Numbered from the stretch's first letter, positions 17,908 to 27,408 are shown. The stretch is 54,995 nucleotides of DNA from Salipaludibacillus aurantiacus (GCF_900111295.1 NZ_FOGT01000024.1:1-54995); one strand, 5' to 3'. Made by a program: numbers and translations. The notes: a model not told the origin generated them from the letters alone.

Positions 17908-18732
17908 ATGAAATACAGAAGAAGCGGCCGCTTGGTCGACATGACTCAATACTTATTAGCCCATCCTCATCAGCTCATACCATTGACTTTTTTTTCTGAA
18001 AGGTATCAGTCGGCGAAATCGTCAATCAGTGAAGACCTCGGTATAGTTAATGAGATTTTGAGATCAAGGCGCCTGGGCAGTGTGGAAACTTCAGCAGGGG
18101 CATCAGGCGGAGTCACGTTCATCCCTACGGTGGATATGAAAGCAGCAGAGCACCTGATTGACGAGCTGTGCGACAAGCTGGAGGACCCGGACAGGCTTTT
18201 ACCCGGCGGCTATTTATATATGATGGATATTATCGGCGACCCTGCATTAACGCAGGAACTTGGAAGAATATTTGCTTCCTATTACCGGCGGGATAAGGTG
18301 GATGCCGTTATGACGATGGCAACTAAAGGGATCCCCCTTGCCTATTCCGTAGCAGCTCATCTTCATGTTCCCGTTAGTATTGTACGGCATGAACAGCGGA
18401 TCACTGAAGGGTCTATTGTCAGCATCAACTATGTTTCCGGCTCTAAAAAAACCATTCAGACAATGTCTCTCGCCCGGCGCAGTTTAAAACCTCATTCAAA
18501 TGTTCTCATAATTGATGATTTTATGAAGGCTGGAGGCACCATACGCGGGATGAAGGACTTAGTGCAGGAGTTTCAGTCCACAGTGGCAGGGGTAGGAGTC
18601 CTGACCGAAGCTGTCCACGAAGAAGAAAAGCTGGTGAGCGATTATACTTCTCTGACTAAGCTTTCGCATGTTGACGTAAAAAATAAAAAGATCCAAGTGG
18701 AACGGGGAAACATTTTTCAACAAAACACCTGA
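17908..18732 (+). CDS. purR: Purine operon repressor PurR
   Basis: A PRPP-responsive repressor of purine synthesis and transport genes; PRPP binding weakens DNA binding. The 274-residue protein has an N-terminal winged helix (about 1-70, RSGRLVDMTQYLL, SISEDLGIVNEIL) and a C-terminal type I PRTase-like domain with the PRPP loop VLIIDDFMKAGGT near residue 198. The ATG follows AAGGAGGTGG. It has its own promoter and terminator. ridA (yabJ), which follows purR in B. subtilis, is missing here. Confidence 0.97.
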   Translation: MKYRRSGRLVDMTQYLLAHPHQLIPLTFFSERYQSAKSSISEDLGIVNEILRSRRLGSVETSAGASGGVTFIPTVDMKAAEHLIDELCDKLEDPDRLLPGGYLYMMDIIGDPALTQELGRIFASYYRRDKVDAVMTMATKGIPLAYSVAAHLHVPVSIVRHEQRITEGSIVSINYVSGSKKTIQTMSLARRSLKPHSNVLIIDDFMKAGGTIRGMKDLVQEFQSTVAGVGVLTEAVHEEEKLVSDYTSLTKLSHVDVKNKKIQVERGNIFQQNT

Positions 18733-18752
18733 TTTTTGTCAGGTGTTTTGTT
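18721..18752 (+). terminator. Terminator after purR
   Basis: CAAAACACCTGA (18721-18732) pairs perfectly with TCAGGTGTTTTG (18739-18750). The stop codon lies in the left arm. Confidence 0.88.
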
Positions 18753-18764
18753 ATGGAAATTAAT

Positions 18765-18779
18765 GGGGGGTCTGACCCC
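18765..18779. repeat. Dispersed palindromic repeat, copy B
   Basis: GGGGGGTCTGACCCC, the reverse complement of the copies at 1857 and 33772. Followed by TTTAA as copy C is preceded by AAA on the other strand. Confidence 0.7.
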
Positions 18780-18855
18780 TTTAAGTCACACTTTGAACAT
18801 TTTTTAACAATGAAAGATAAAGCGCTAACATTTTCAGGGTTTTTTAATCAAAAAA

Positions 18856-18882
18856 GAAGGATAATTCCAATTTGCATAGAAA
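18856..18882 (+). promoter_or_regulatory. Putative sigma-H promoter of spoVG
   Basis: GAAGGATAA (18856-18864) fits the sigma-H -35 (RnAGGAwww); 14 bp after AGGATAA comes GAAA (18879-18882), in the place of the GAAT -10. Spacing equals that of the B. subtilis spoVG promoter. Confidence 0.6.
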
Positions 18883-18926
18883 CCGTTAACAGATAACAAT
18901 ATCATGTGAAAAGGGTGGTGGCAGAT

Positions 18927-19217
18927 ATGGAAGTAACAGATGTGAGACTTCGCCGGGTTAATACGGAAGGTCGTATGCTAGCAATCGCATCTATTACCAT
19001 CGATGATGAATTTGTCGTGCATGACATTCGGGTCATCGACGGCAATAATGGTATGTTTGTAGCAATGCCAAGTAAACGGACGCCGGACGGGGAGTTCAGG
19101 GACATTGCTCATCCAATTTCCTCTAAAACCAGGGAAAAAATTCAGACAGCAGTACTGGAAGAGTATGATCGTGTCGGAGAGAAGGAAGAGGAGTTTGAAG
19201 AAGCTGGGGCATCCTGA
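18927..19217 (+). CDS. spoVG: SpoVG, RNA-binding regulator
   Basis: A small regulator of septation and post-exponential functions, known to bind nucleic acid, especially RNA, in several Firmicutes. At 96 residues it is nearly identical to B. subtilis Spo[34 protein letters not shown] and the FEEAGAS C terminus. ATG 18927 follows AAGGGTGGTGG; the GTG at 18906 in frame adds 7 residues not seen in the family. A sigma-H-like promoter precedes it and a terminator follows. Confidence 0.98.
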   Translation: MEVTDVRLRRVNTEGRMLAIASITIDDEFVVHDIRVIDGNNGMFVAMPSKRTPDGEFRDIAHPISSKTREKIQTAVLEEYDRVGEKEEEFEEAGAS

Positions 19218-19267
19218 TTCTAAGATAGATAATGACGTAGTCATAACGAGACCAAAGTTACTTCTGC

Positions 19268-19297
19268 ATACGCCTTGAGAAAAGGCGTATTTTTTAT
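19268..19297 (+). terminator. Terminator after spoVG
   Basis: ATACGCCTT (19268-19276) pairs with AAGGCGTAT (19282-19290), loop GAGAA, then a T run. Confidence 0.9.
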
Positions 19298-19390
19298 TCC
19301 CTGACAGACGGAGCCCCCTTTCCAGGAGCCTCCAAACAAAGGGACTGTGTTAAAAGTGCTTCAGTTCCACGTTTTTCTATCTCCCTAACC

Positions 19391-19419
19391 TTGAAAAGAA
19401 CGGCAATATAAGATATATT
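19391..19419 (+). promoter_or_regulatory. glmU promoter
   Basis: TTGAAA (19391-19396), 17 bp, TATATT (19414-19419), about 33 bp before the start codon. Confidence 0.65.
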
Positions 19420-19451
19420 CATAATGGAAAATCAGGCCTGGAGGTTATGCA

Positions 19452-20813
19452 ATGAATAAGAGATTTGCAGTGGTATTAGCTGCAGGAAAAGGTACAAGAA
19501 TGAAATCAGACCTTTATAAGGTGCTTCACCCTGTATGTGGAAAGCCGATGGTTGAGCATATAGTGGACCAGCTCACACAATGTGAGATCGATAAAACGGT
19601 GACTATTGTCGGCCATGGGGCCGAAAAAGTTAAAGAGCACTTGGGAGAACGCACCCAATATGCATTGCAGGAAGAGCAGCTGGGGACTGGCCATGCGGTG
19701 ATGAAAGCCGAAGAGGCTTTGGCAAATGAAAACGGAACGACAATCGTCGTTTGCGGAGACACTCCTTTACTTACGAAAGACACGATGCATGCTTTATTTA
19801 AGCACCATGAGGAAAAACAAGCAAAAGCCACCATCCTGACTGCCCATGCGGAAAACCCTTCCGGTTACGGCAGAGTCCTGAGAGACGGAAACCAGGCTGT
19901 GAACAAAATAGTTGAACATAAAGATGCAACAGACGAAGAGAAACAAGTAAAAGAAATAAACACCGGCACTTATTGTTTTGATAATGAATCTCTTTTTAAA
20001 GCATTAAAACGTGTAGGGAACGATAATGTTCAAGGCGAGTATTACTTACCTGACGTCATTGAAATATTGCAAAAAGACGGGGAAACAGTAGCTGCTTACC
20101 AGACGGAGGACTTCAATGAAACGATGGGAGTCAACGATCGTGTTGCTTTAAGCCAGGCTGAAAAATGGATGAAAAAGCGGATTAATGAGAAATGGATGCG
20201 CGAAGGCGTATCGATTATGGATCCGGAAAATACCTATATATCTGCTGATGCAGAAATAGGAAAAGATACGACTGTTTTACCGGGCACGGTTATCTCAGGA
20301 AACTCTATAATCGGCGAAAGGTGTAATATTGGCCCGCACACAGAAATTACAGAGAGCAGGATCGGGAATGGGACCACTGTCCAACAATCAGTCGTAAACT
20401 TAAGCGAGGTAGGCTCAGCTGTTTCAATCGGACCTTTCTCCCACCTTCGTCCGCAAACAGAATTAGCTGATAAAGTCCGCGTCGGCAACTTTGTGGAGTT
20501 AAAGAAGATATCTATGGGAGAAGGAAGTAAAGCCTCTCACTTGAGTTATCTCGGAGATGCACAGATCGGTGACGGAGTGAACGTCGGCTGCGGATCAATT
20601 ACTGTAAACTACGACGGAAAAAATAAATACCTGACAAAAATTGAGGATGGGGCTTTTATAGGATGCAATTCAAATTTGATTGCACCTGTTACAGTAGGCA
20701 AAGGCTCGTATATTGCAGCAGGTTCCACCATCACGGACAACGTTCCAGCAGACTCTCTCGCAATTGCCCGTGAGCGGCAGGTTACTAAAGAAGGCTATAT
20801 CGACAAGAAGTAA
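19452..20813 (+). CDS. glmU: Bifunctional GlmU: GlcNAc-1-P uridyltransferase / glucosamine-1-P acetyltransferase
   Basis: Makes UDP-N-acetylglucosamine for peptidoglycan and teichoic acids. The 453-residue protein has the nucleotidyltransferase motif [11 protein letters not shown] near residue 9 and GTGHAVM near 75 in the N-terminal domain. The C-terminal domain (about 250-453) is a left-handed beta helix with many I/V-G-x-x hexads such as IGPHTEI, NFVELKK and YDGKNKYLT. The ATG follows GGAGG. prs follows after 28 bp, as in B. subtilis, so they are probably an operon. Confidence 0.98.
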   Translation: MNKRFAVVLAAGKGTRMKSDLYKVLHPVCGKPMVEHIVDQLTQCEIDKTVTIVGHGAEKVKEHLGERTQYALQEEQLGTGHAVMKAEEALANENGTTIVVCGDTPLLTKDTMHALFKHHEEKQAKATILTAHAENPSGYGRVLRDGNQAVNKIVEHKDATDEEKQVKEINTGTYCFDNESLFKALKRVGNDNVQGEYYLPDVIEILQKDGETVAAYQTEDFNETMGVNDRVALSQAEKWMKKRINEKWMREGVSIMDPENTYISADAEIGKDTTVLPGTVISGNSIIGERCNIGPHTEITESRIGNGTTVQQSVVNLSEVGSAVSIGPFSHLRPQTELADKVRVGNFVELKKISMGEGSKASHLSYLGDAQIGDGVNVGCGSITVNYDGKNKYLTKIEDGAFIGCNSNLIAPVTVGKGSYIAAGSTITDNVPADSLAIARERQVTKEGYIDKK

Positions 20814-20841
20814 GAAAGTAAACAATATGGAGGTTTAAACG

Positions 20842-21792
20842 ATGGCTCAGTATAAAGATGATAATCTAAAGGTGTTCACGTTAAATTCCAACCCTGAGTT
20901 GGCTTATGAAATTACAAAAGAAATTGGAGTGGAAATGGGAAAGAGCTCCGTTACCCGTTTCAGTGATGGGGAAATTCAGATTAATATTGAAGAAAGTATT
21001 CGAGGATGCGATATTTTCGTTATTCAGTCAACGTCTTCACCGGCTAATGAGCACATTATGGAACTGCTCATTATGATTGATGCCCTAAAGCGTGCGTCCG
21101 CCAACAATATTAATGTGGTGCTTCCATACTACGGATATGCCCGGCAGGACAGGAAAGCCCGTTCACGTGAACCTATTACAGCAAAACTTGTAGCAAATCT
21201 TCTTGAGACAGCAGGCGCTACAAGAGTAATTTCATTAGACCTCCATGCGACACAGATTCAAGGCTTCTTTGATATTCCTGTGGACCAGCTAGTGGGAGTG
21301 CCGATTTTAGCCAACTATTTCGAAGAGAAAGACTTAGGAGATATTGTTATCGTTTCTCCAGACCACGGCGGAGTGGTACGAGCCCGAAAAATGGCCGATC
21401 GTTTAAAAGCTCCTATTGCTATTATTGACAAACGCCGTCCGAAACCTAACATGGCGGAAGTCATGAATATAGTGGGTAACATTGAGGGGAAAACAGCAAT
21501 CATCATTGATGATATCATTGACACAGCCGGAACAATGACTTTAGCTGCAAATGCTATGATAGAGAACGGGGCAAAAGAAGTTTATGCCTGCAGTACTCAT
21601 CCGGTGTTGTCAGGTCCGGCAATCGAGCGCATCCAAAATTCAAAAATTAAAGAGCTTGTGGTAACTAACACAATTCCACTGCCTGAGGAAAAGATGATCG
21701 ATAATATTACACAGCTCTCGGTAGCCCCGTTATTGGCTAAAGCGATTGTCCATGTACATGAACAACGTTCAGTCAGCCGCCTGTTTGATTAA
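20842..21792 (+). CDS. prs: Ribose-phosphate pyrophosphokinase
   Basis: Makes PRPP from ribose-5-phosphate and ATP for purine, pyrimidine, His, Trp and NAD synthesis. The 316-residue class I enzyme shows NSNPELA at the N terminus, [32 protein letters not shown] near residue 133 and the PRPP-binding loop [13 protein letters not shown] near 220. The ATG follows ATGGAGG. PRPP made here is also the ligand of PurR encoded 2 kb upstream. No clear terminator is visible in the 160 bp before ctc. Confidence 0.98.
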   Translation: MAQYKDDNLKVFTLNSNPELAYEITKEIGVEMGKSSVTRFSDGEIQINIEESIRGCDIFVIQSTSSPANEHIMELLIMIDALKRASANNINVVLPYYGYARQDRKARSREPITAKLVANLLETAGATRVISLDLHATQIQGFFDIPVDQLVGVPILANYFEEKDLGDIVIVSPDHGGVVRARKMADRLKAPIAIIDKRRPKPNMAEVMNIVGNIEGKTAIIIDDIIDTAGTMTLAANAMIENGAKEVYACSTHPVLSGPAIERIQNSKIKELVVTNTIPLPEEKMIDNITQLSVAPLLAKAIVHVHEQRSVSRLFD

Positions 21793-21887
21793 CTCAGGTA
21801 AGCCGCATGTAAGTCTGACAAAGCTGTTTTAACCAGGTCGTTAGATGGTTTTAAAGGGGCCTTCATTTAAATTCTGTGAAAATTATA

Positions 21888-21914
21888 GGTTTTAATTAAA
21901 AGAATGTGGGGAAA
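21888..21914 (+). promoter_or_regulatory. Putative sigma-B promoter of ctc
   Basis: GGTTTTAA (21888-21895) and GGGAAA (21909-21914), 14 bp after GTTTTA. It fits the sigma-B pattern GTTTAA...GGGwAw. ctc is a classical sigma-B gene in B. subtilis. Confidence 0.55.
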
Positions 21915-21953
21915 ACCATAGAAAGAACCTAAAAAATGATGAGGTGATTCAAT

Positions 21954-22622
21954 ATGGCTACAGTTTTACAAGCAGCAGTACGAGAAGATCTGAGAGGTTC
22001 GAGATTAGCAAAAATCCGTAATGAAGGAAACATACCAGCCGTTGTATACGGTAAAGAGTTTGGAAATAAACCAGTTTCAGTGGAAGAAGTGGCTTTTATT
22101 AAAACACTTCGGGAACAAGGAAAAACAGGTGTTTTCCACCTGGAAATAGATGGCCAGAAAACAGACGTTATGATTTATGATCTCCAATATGATGCAATGA
22201 AGAACCAATACATCCATATCGACTTTTATGCAGCTGATATGAAATCCGAAATGGACGCAGATGTGCCTGTCCAGGTTACAGGTGAATCTAAAGGCGTACA
22301 AGACGGCGGTGTTCTCCAGCAGGCTGTTTATGAACTTTCTGTAAGGGCCCTTCCAAGAGATCTTCCGGACTCTATCGAAGTGGAGGTAACAGACCTTGAT
22401 GTAAATGATGCACTTCTTGTTAAAGATCTAAAAGCAGGTGCTAAGTTTGAATTTAATAATGACCCTGAAGAAGTTGTAGTCTCTGTGACTCCACCGGATG
22501 AGGAGCCAGAAGAGCCAATGACAGAAGATGGGGAAGCACCTGAACTTGTAGACGGGGATCCTGATGCGGAACCTGAGAAGAGCGGTTCAGATGAAGAAAA
22601 AGCGTTAGAAAAAGAAGAATAA
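21954..22622 (+). CDS. ctc: Ribosomal protein L25 / general stress protein Ctc
   Basis: A 5S rRNA-binding 50S protein of the long L25 (TL5/Ctc) type, 222 residues. The N-terminal L25 domain (about 1-92) and the beta-rich CTC domain (about 93-180, VPVQVTGESKGVQDGGVLQQ) are both present. The last 40 residues are very acidic (many E and D), more than in B. subtilis Ctc; such tails suit high-salt cytoplasm but are also common in L25. The ATG follows GAGGTGATTC. It sits between a sigma-B-like promoter and a terminator. Confidence 0.96.
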   Translation: MATVLQAAVREDLRGSRLAKIRNEGNIPAVVYGKEFGNKPVSVEEVAFIKTLREQGKTGVFHLEIDGQKTDVMIYDLQYDAMKNQYIHIDFYAADMKSEMDADVPVQVTGESKGVQDGGVLQQAVYELSVRALPRDLPDSIEVEVTDLDVNDALLVKDLKAGAKFEFNNDPEEVVVSVTPPDEEPEEPMTEDGEAPELVDGDPDAEPEKSGSDEEKALEKEE

Positions 22623-22630
22623 GGGTGCAG

Positions 22631-22660
22631 GGGTATAACCACTCAGGTTATACCCTTTTA
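22631..22660 (+). terminator. Terminator after ctc
   Basis: GGGTATAACC (22631-22640) pairs perfectly with GGTTATACCC (22646-22655), then TTTT. Confidence 0.88.
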
Positions 22661-22686
22661 ACGATTTAAATAACCGAAAAGGTCAG

Positions 22687-22715
22687 TTAACTTTTCCTTA
22701 ACATTCCAGTATAAT
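22687..22715 (+). promoter_or_regulatory. pth promoter
   Basis: TTAACT (22687-22692), 17 bp, TATAAT (22710-22715). Predicted start near 22722. Confidence 0.6.
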
Positions 22716-22744
22716 AAAAGCAGCCGGTATAAGGAGAGAACAAT

Positions 22745-23365
22745 ATGTTTTTTAAAAAGCTTTTCCAGAGAAGAGCTGAAGAACCAGAAGGAGAGAATGG
22801 ACAGATGAAGCTCATCGCAGGACTGGGAAACCCGGGGAAGAAGTACGAAAGGACGCGCCATAATGTAGGTTTTGAAGTAATTGATAAGTGTCAGAAGAGG
22901 CTTAATATAGAGCTTGATCAGGCTAAATTTAAAGGAGCCTACGGTTTTACTAGAGCCGGAGAAGAGAAAACTTTTCTTTTGAAACCTCTTACGTTTATGA
23001 ATTTATCCGGAGAATCAATTGTGCCGCTTATGAATTACTTTAAATTGAAGCCTGAAGATTTACTTGTTATTTACGATGACTTAGACCTTCCTCCCGGTAA
23101 AATCCGATTAAGGCAAAAAGGCAGTCATGGCGGGCATAACGGGATGAAATCAATCATTCAGCATTTAGGCTCAGACAAATTTAATCGTATCCGTATAGGA
23201 ATCGGGAGGCCTGAACCTGGAGTAGCTGTCCCTGACTATGTCCTCGGAACATTTCCTCCAAAGGAAAGGCAGGAAATAGATGATGCGGTTGAAAAAGCAG
23301 CCCTGGCAGCAGAAGCCTGGACGGAGACTGATTTTGTAAAAGTGATGAATGAGTATAACCAGTAG
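22745..23365 (+). CDS. pth: Peptidyl-tRNA hydrolase (SpoVC)
   Basis: Frees tRNA from prematurely released peptidyl-tRNA. The family core begins MKLIAGLGNPGKKYERTRHNVGF, with the catalytic His in RTRHN, and continues with KPLTFMNLSGES, YDDLDLPPGKIRLR and GSHGGHNGM. Two starts are possible. ATG 22745 has AAGGAGAG at ideal spacing 20 bp after the predicted transcript start and adds a basic 20-residue extension (MFFKKLFQRR...). ATG 22805 is the family start and has a second AAGGAGAG 9 nt upstream. I report the longer frame; the conserved enzyme is residues 21-206. Confidence 0.94.
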   Translation: MFFKKLFQRRAEEPEGENGQMKLIAGLGNPGKKYERTRHNVGFEVIDKCQKRLNIELDQAKFKGAYGFTRAGEEKTFLLKPLTFMNLSGESIVPLMNYFKLKPEDLLVIYDDLDLPPGKIRLRQKGSHGGHNGMKSIIQHLGSDKFNRIRIGIGRPEPGVAVPDYVLGTFPPKERQEIDDAVEKAALAAEAWTETDFVKVMNEYNQ

Positions 23366-23401
23366 GAGTCAAGGCGCCTGCCGCAGTGACCGGACTCTTA
23401 T

Positions 23402-23432
23402 TGAATACCGTCTCTGAAGGTTGTTCATACTA
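23402..23432 (+). promoter_or_regulatory. Putative sigma-G/F promoter of fin
   Basis: TGAATA (23402-23407), 18 bp, CATACTA (23426-23432), matching the sigma-G consensus exactly. In B. subtilis fin is read by sigma F and sigma G. Confidence 0.72.
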
Positions 23433-23468
23433 GTGACTAATGAACGGTGTTTAATAAGGAGGATCATG

Positions 23469-23696
23469 ATGGCATTTCATTACTATTGCAGGCATTGCCG
23501 GCAGAAAATTGGCGACCTGGATGTAGATATAGACAGGCGGCAACTAGGACTTGAGCAATTATCAGAACAGGACGAACAGGAAATGATAGAATATGATAAG
23601 CGAGGAAATGTATACATCCGCAGTATATGCGAAGAATGTGAGCAGGCACTGGCGAAGTTTCCTGACTATCACGAGCAGGACACGTTTATTCAATAA
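23469..23696 (+). CDS. fin: Anti-sigma-F factor Fin (YabK)
   Basis: A small zinc protein (75 aa) that in B. subtilis inhibits sigma F and helps the forespore switch to sigma G. MAFHYYCRHC at the N terminus carries the first CxxC pair, SICEECEQAL near residue 53 the second, and the tail YHEQDTFIQ matches the family end. ATG 23469 follows AAGGAGG (23456-23462) by 6 nt; the ATG one codon earlier is too close. The upstream frame to 23421 lies over the promoter. Together with csfB at the other end of the region it forms a pair of sigma-factor brakes. Confidence 0.95.
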   Translation: MAFHYYCRHCRQKIGDLDVDIDRRQLGLEQLSEQDEQEMIEYDKRGNVYIRSICEECEQALAKFPDYHEQDTFIQ

Positions 23697-23712
23697 CTAA
23701 ACAGATTAACAA

Positions 23713-23741
23713 GCTTTGGCTTTTAAGGCCAAAGCGTTTTT
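23713..23741 (+). terminator. Terminator after fin
   Basis: GCTTTGGC (23713-23720) pairs with GCCAAAGC (23728-23735), then GTTTTT. Confidence 0.82.
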
Positions 23742-23836
23742 CTACTATTTCTGAATGAGATACATGTTTAAGTATTATTAAAATAAGATTAATTATATCC
23801 TTTCATGGGCATGACGTTAAGAAAGGATTTGAAAAG

Positions 23837-26800
23837 GTGGGGAAAACCTTGGAAGGGCTAATTAAATCAATTTATCATGGGGATGATGTCTCAAGCATAG
23901 TTGAGGGATTAGAAGCAAACCTGTCTGAGCAGATGATATCAGGTCTCACAGGCTCCGCACGTTCGCTTATGCTTGCATCGATCTTTGAGCGGACTGGAAA
24001 ATCACAGTTAATAGTCACTCATAATTTATTTCAGGCTCAAAAGCTTTATGATGATCTCGTCTCCATTGCAGGCGAAGAGCATGTTTTTTTGTATCCGGTT
24101 AATGAATTAATCTCTGCTGAGATTGCTGTCGCAAGCCCTGAGATGAGAGGGCAGCGGATGGAAGCATTAAACCAGTGGGCTTCCGGTAATGAAGCGATTG
24201 TGATTACCCCGGTGGCAGGAGCAAGGCGGCTTCTTCCGCCTCAGTCGATGTGGAGGGAAAGACAGCTTTCTTTTAAAACAGGCGAAGAAATAGATTTAGA
24301 AAAGGTTTTAACTCAATGTATTTCAATGGGTTTTCAACGGGTGGACATGGTTTCAGGGCCGGGCCAGCTAAGCGTGCGCGGGGGAATTATTGATATATAT
24401 CCGTTAACGGAGGAACATCCGGTGCGTATGGAATTATTCGATACGGAGGTTGATTCCATCCGCTTCTTTGACGTTGAGACACAGCGGTCAAAATCCCAGG
24501 TGAAAGAAGTTACGATCAGTCCTGCCAGGGAGATCCTGCTTGATGACGAACATTTTAAGCGGGGTGCCTCGAAGCTGGAGGCGGCGTTAGCTTCCAGTCT
24601 AAAGAAAGTAAAAAATGCTTCTGTTAAAGAGAGCCTGGCAGAAAACATCGGTATGGAAATAGATTATTTAAAACAGCAGACGATGTTTGATGCCATGTAC
24701 AAATATATGTCGTTATACTATGAAAACGAGAACACTATCATAGATTATTTGCCGGCTGGCGGTACTGTTTTTGTCGATGAAGTCAGCCGGGTGCAGGAAA
24801 TGGTTCAAAGCCTGGAAAGAGAAGAAGCCGATTGGCAAACAACAATGCTGTCGCAAGGGTCTGTTGTTTCAGATCTTCAAATGTCAAAGTCTTGGGAAGA
24901 TATTATTCAAAAGACGGCAGTGCCTAAAATTTATCTCAGTTTATTCCTGCGTCACGTTCCTTCAACCAGCCCGCAAAACCTTATAAATATTCAAAGTAAA
25001 TCTATGCAGAACTTTCATGGCCAGCTCCATTTGCTGAAAAATGAAGTCGACAGGTGGAAGGAAGCAGATTATTCAATTTCGTTTATTTGTGCTGGAAAAG
25101 AACGGGCGGAAAGAATGAAAAATGTGCTGGAAGATTACGAGATTGAAGCAGTGATTGTCACAGGGGATCAGGAGCCTGTAAAAGGCCAGGCTCAAATTAT
25201 TCAGGGCCATGTCATGGCCGGTTTTGAACTTCCGATGCAGCGCATGATCGTCCTTACAGAAGAAGAGGTATTTACGAAAAAAACGAGAAAGCCTAAGAGG
25301 AAACAAAAGCTTTCAAACGCTGAAAGAATAAAGAGCTACTCAGAGCTTAATGTAGGCGACTGGGTAGTGCACGTCAACCATGGAATCGGGAAGTATTTAG
25401 GTATAGATACTCTGAAAGTCGGAGATATCCATAAGGATTATATGCATATTTCATATGCCGGGAACGATAAGCTCTATGTGCCGGTCGAACAGATCGACCA
25501 GGTGCAGAAATATGTGGGGTCAGAAGATAAAGACCCTAAACTTTATGCGCTTGGAGGAAGCGACTGGAAGAAAGTTAAAAAGAAGGTTAAATCTTCTGTC
25601 CAGGACATTGCTGATGATCTAATCAAGCTATATGCCGAGCGGGAACGGACGAAAGGCTATTCGTTTTCCCAGGATGGCCCTGAACAGCAGGAATTTGAAG
25701 CTTCATTTCCTTATCAGGAAACAGATGATCAACTACAGGCTATCGAAGAAATTAAGAAAGATATGGAGCGCGAACGTCCGATGGACCGCCTGTTGTGCGG
25801 CGACGTAGGTTACGGAAAAACAGAAGTAGCGCTTCGTGCAGCATTTAAGGCGATTATGGACGGCAAACAGGTTGCTATTCTCGTTCCGACTACGATCCTC
25901 GCCCAGCAACATTATGAAACCATTCGGGAAAGGTTTCAGGATTTCGCTGTGAATATAGGGCTGTTAAGCCGGTTCCGGACCAGAAAAGAATTGAAACAAA
26001 CGACAGAAGCTCTTAAGAAAGGCTCATGCGATATCGTTGTCGGGACCCACAGGCTCCTTTCTAAAGATATTTCCTTTAAGGAACTGGGATTACTAATCGT
26101 GGATGAGGAACAGCGTTTCGGTGTGACTCATAAAGAAAAAATTAAACAGCTGAAAGCGAATGTCGACGTGTTGACCTTAACAGCTACACCTATTCCAAGG
26201 ACCCTTCATATGTCAATGCTTGGCGTAAGGGATCTGTCGGTAATAGAAACGCCGCCCGAGAACCGTTTCCCGGTTCAGACATATGTGGTTGAATACAACG
26301 AATCGCTCGTCAGGGAATCGATTGAGAGGGAATTGGCACGGGGCGGCCAAGTGTACTTTCTATATAACCGGGTAGAGGATATTGAATCAATGGCCGATAA
26401 AATATCCATGCTTGTGCCTGACGCGAATGTTCAATTCGCCCACGGCCGCATGACAGAAGGGGAACTTGAAACCGTCATGCTCGATTTTCTTGAAGGCACA
26501 ACAGAAGTATTAGTCACGACCACTATTATCGAAACTGGGGTAGACATTCCAAATGTAAATACGCTTATTATCCATAATGCGGACCGGATGGGCCTTTCAC
26601 AGCTTTATCAGCTGCGCGGCCGTGTCGGAAGGTCAAACCGCATCGCTTACGCGTATTTTACACATCAAAGGGATAAGGTCCTGACTGAAGTGGCTGAAAA
26701 AAGACTCCAATCGATTAAAGAATTCACTGAGCTGGGCTCCGGCTTTAAGATAGCTATGCGTGATTTATCTATAAGAGGGGCGGGCAATCTGCTTGGGGCC

Positions 26801-27403
26801 GAACAGCATGGCTTCATAGCTTCGGTTGGTTTTGATTTATATTCTCAAATGCTGAAAGAAGCGATCGACGAAAGAAAAGATGCAGCTGACGCTGAGCCTG
26901 ACGGGCAGAAGCAAACAAAGGAACCTGAGATCGAACTGGATATAAAAGTCGATGCCTACATTCCGGAAACTTATATTGCGGATTCAAAACAAAAAATTGA
27001 TATGTATAAACGTTTTAAAATGCTGGATTCACAAAAGGATTTATTAGACCTTCAAAATGAGATGATCGACAGATTCGGCGATTATCCTCCTGAAGTAAGC
27101 TATCTTTTTTCAGTGTCCAAAGTAAAACTTCTAGCCAGACAGGAAGGAATAGAGTCAGTCTCTGAAAAAAACCAGCTGTGTAAAGTCGTACTAAGTGAAG
27201 AAACAACAAACCGGATCGATGGGTCGAAACTTTTCTCTTTAGTGAATAAAGTGTCCCCTAAATTACATCTTTCAATGGCAGGTAATCAGATTGTTATCCA
27301 TCTAAAAACCAAGTCTCTGAAAGATGGAGAGTACATGAAAATTTTAGAGAAGGTATTGGATAAACTGGACGAAGTGCAGAAAGATGAAGTAGCAAATGCG
27401 TAA
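23837..27403 (+). CDS. mfd: Transcription-repair coupling factor Mfd
   Basis: A DNA translocase that removes stalled RNA polymerase and recruits UvrA to lesions. The 1188-residue protein has an N-terminal UvrB-like region with RGGIIDIYPL near residue 180, the RNA-polymerase-interacting domain around YSELNVGDWVVHVNHGIGKY near 505-525, a RecG-type helicase core with Walker A GDVGYGKTE near 655, DEEQRFG, TATPIPRTL and QLRGRVGRS, and a C-terminal TRCF domain. GTG 23837 has AAAGGA 9 nt upstream; TTG 23849 has AAGGTGGGG and is an equal choice. No break is seen in the frame. Confidence 0.97.
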   Translation: MGKTLEGLIKSIYHGDDVSSIVEGLEANLSEQMISGLTGSARSLMLASIFERTGKSQLIVTHNLFQAQKLYDDLVSIAGEEHVFLYPVNELISAEIAVASPEMRGQRMEALNQWASGNEAIVITPVAGARRLLPPQSMWRERQLSFKTGEEIDLEKVLTQCISMGFQRVDMVSGPGQLSVRGGIIDIYPLTEEHPVRMELFDTEVDSIRFFDVETQRSKSQVKEVTISPAREILLDDEHFKRGASKLEAALASSLKKVKNASVKESLAENIGMEIDYLKQQTMFDAMYKYMSLYYENENTIIDYLPAGGTVFVDEVSRVQEMVQSLEREEADWQTTMLSQGSVVSDLQMSKSWEDIIQKTAVPKIYLSLFLRHVPSTSPQNLINIQSKSMQNFHGQLHLLKNEVDRWKEADYSISFICAGKERAERMKNVLEDYEIEAVIVTGDQEPVKGQAQIIQGHVMAGFELPMQRMIVLTEEEVFTKKTRKPKRKQKLSNAERIKSYSELNVGDWVVHVNHGIGKYLGIDTLKVGDIHKDYMHISYAGNDKLYVPVEQIDQVQKYVGSEDKDPKLYALGGSDWKKVKKKVKSSVQDIADDLIKLYAERERTKGYSFSQDGPEQQEFEASFPYQETDDQLQAIEEIKKDMERERPMDRLLCGDVGYGKTEVALRAAFKAIMDGKQVAILVPTTILAQQHYETIRERFQDFAVNIGLLSRFRTRKELKQTTEALKKGSCDIVVGTHRLLSKDISFKELGLLIVDEEQRFGVTHKEKIKQLKANVDVLTLTATPIPRTLHMSMLGVRDLSVIETPPENRFPVQTYVVEYNESLVRESIERELARGGQVYFLYNRVEDIESMADKISMLVPDANVQFAHGRMTEGELETVMLDFLEGTTEVLVTTTIIETGVDIPNVNTLIIHNADRMGLSQLYQLRGRVGRSNRIAYAYFTHQRDKVLTEVAEKRLQSIKEFTELGSGFKIAMRDLSIRGAGNLLGAEQHGFIASVGFDLYSQMLKEAIDERKDAADAEPDGQKQTKEPEIELDIKVDAYIPETYIADSKQKIDMYKRFKMLDSQKDLLDLQNEMIDRFGDYPPEVSYLFSVSKVKLLARQEGIESVSEKNQLCKVVLSEETTNRIDGSKLFSLVNKVSPKLHLSMAGNQIVIHLKTKSLKDGEYMKILEKVLDKLDEVQKDEVANA

Positions 27404-27408
27404 GTGAC

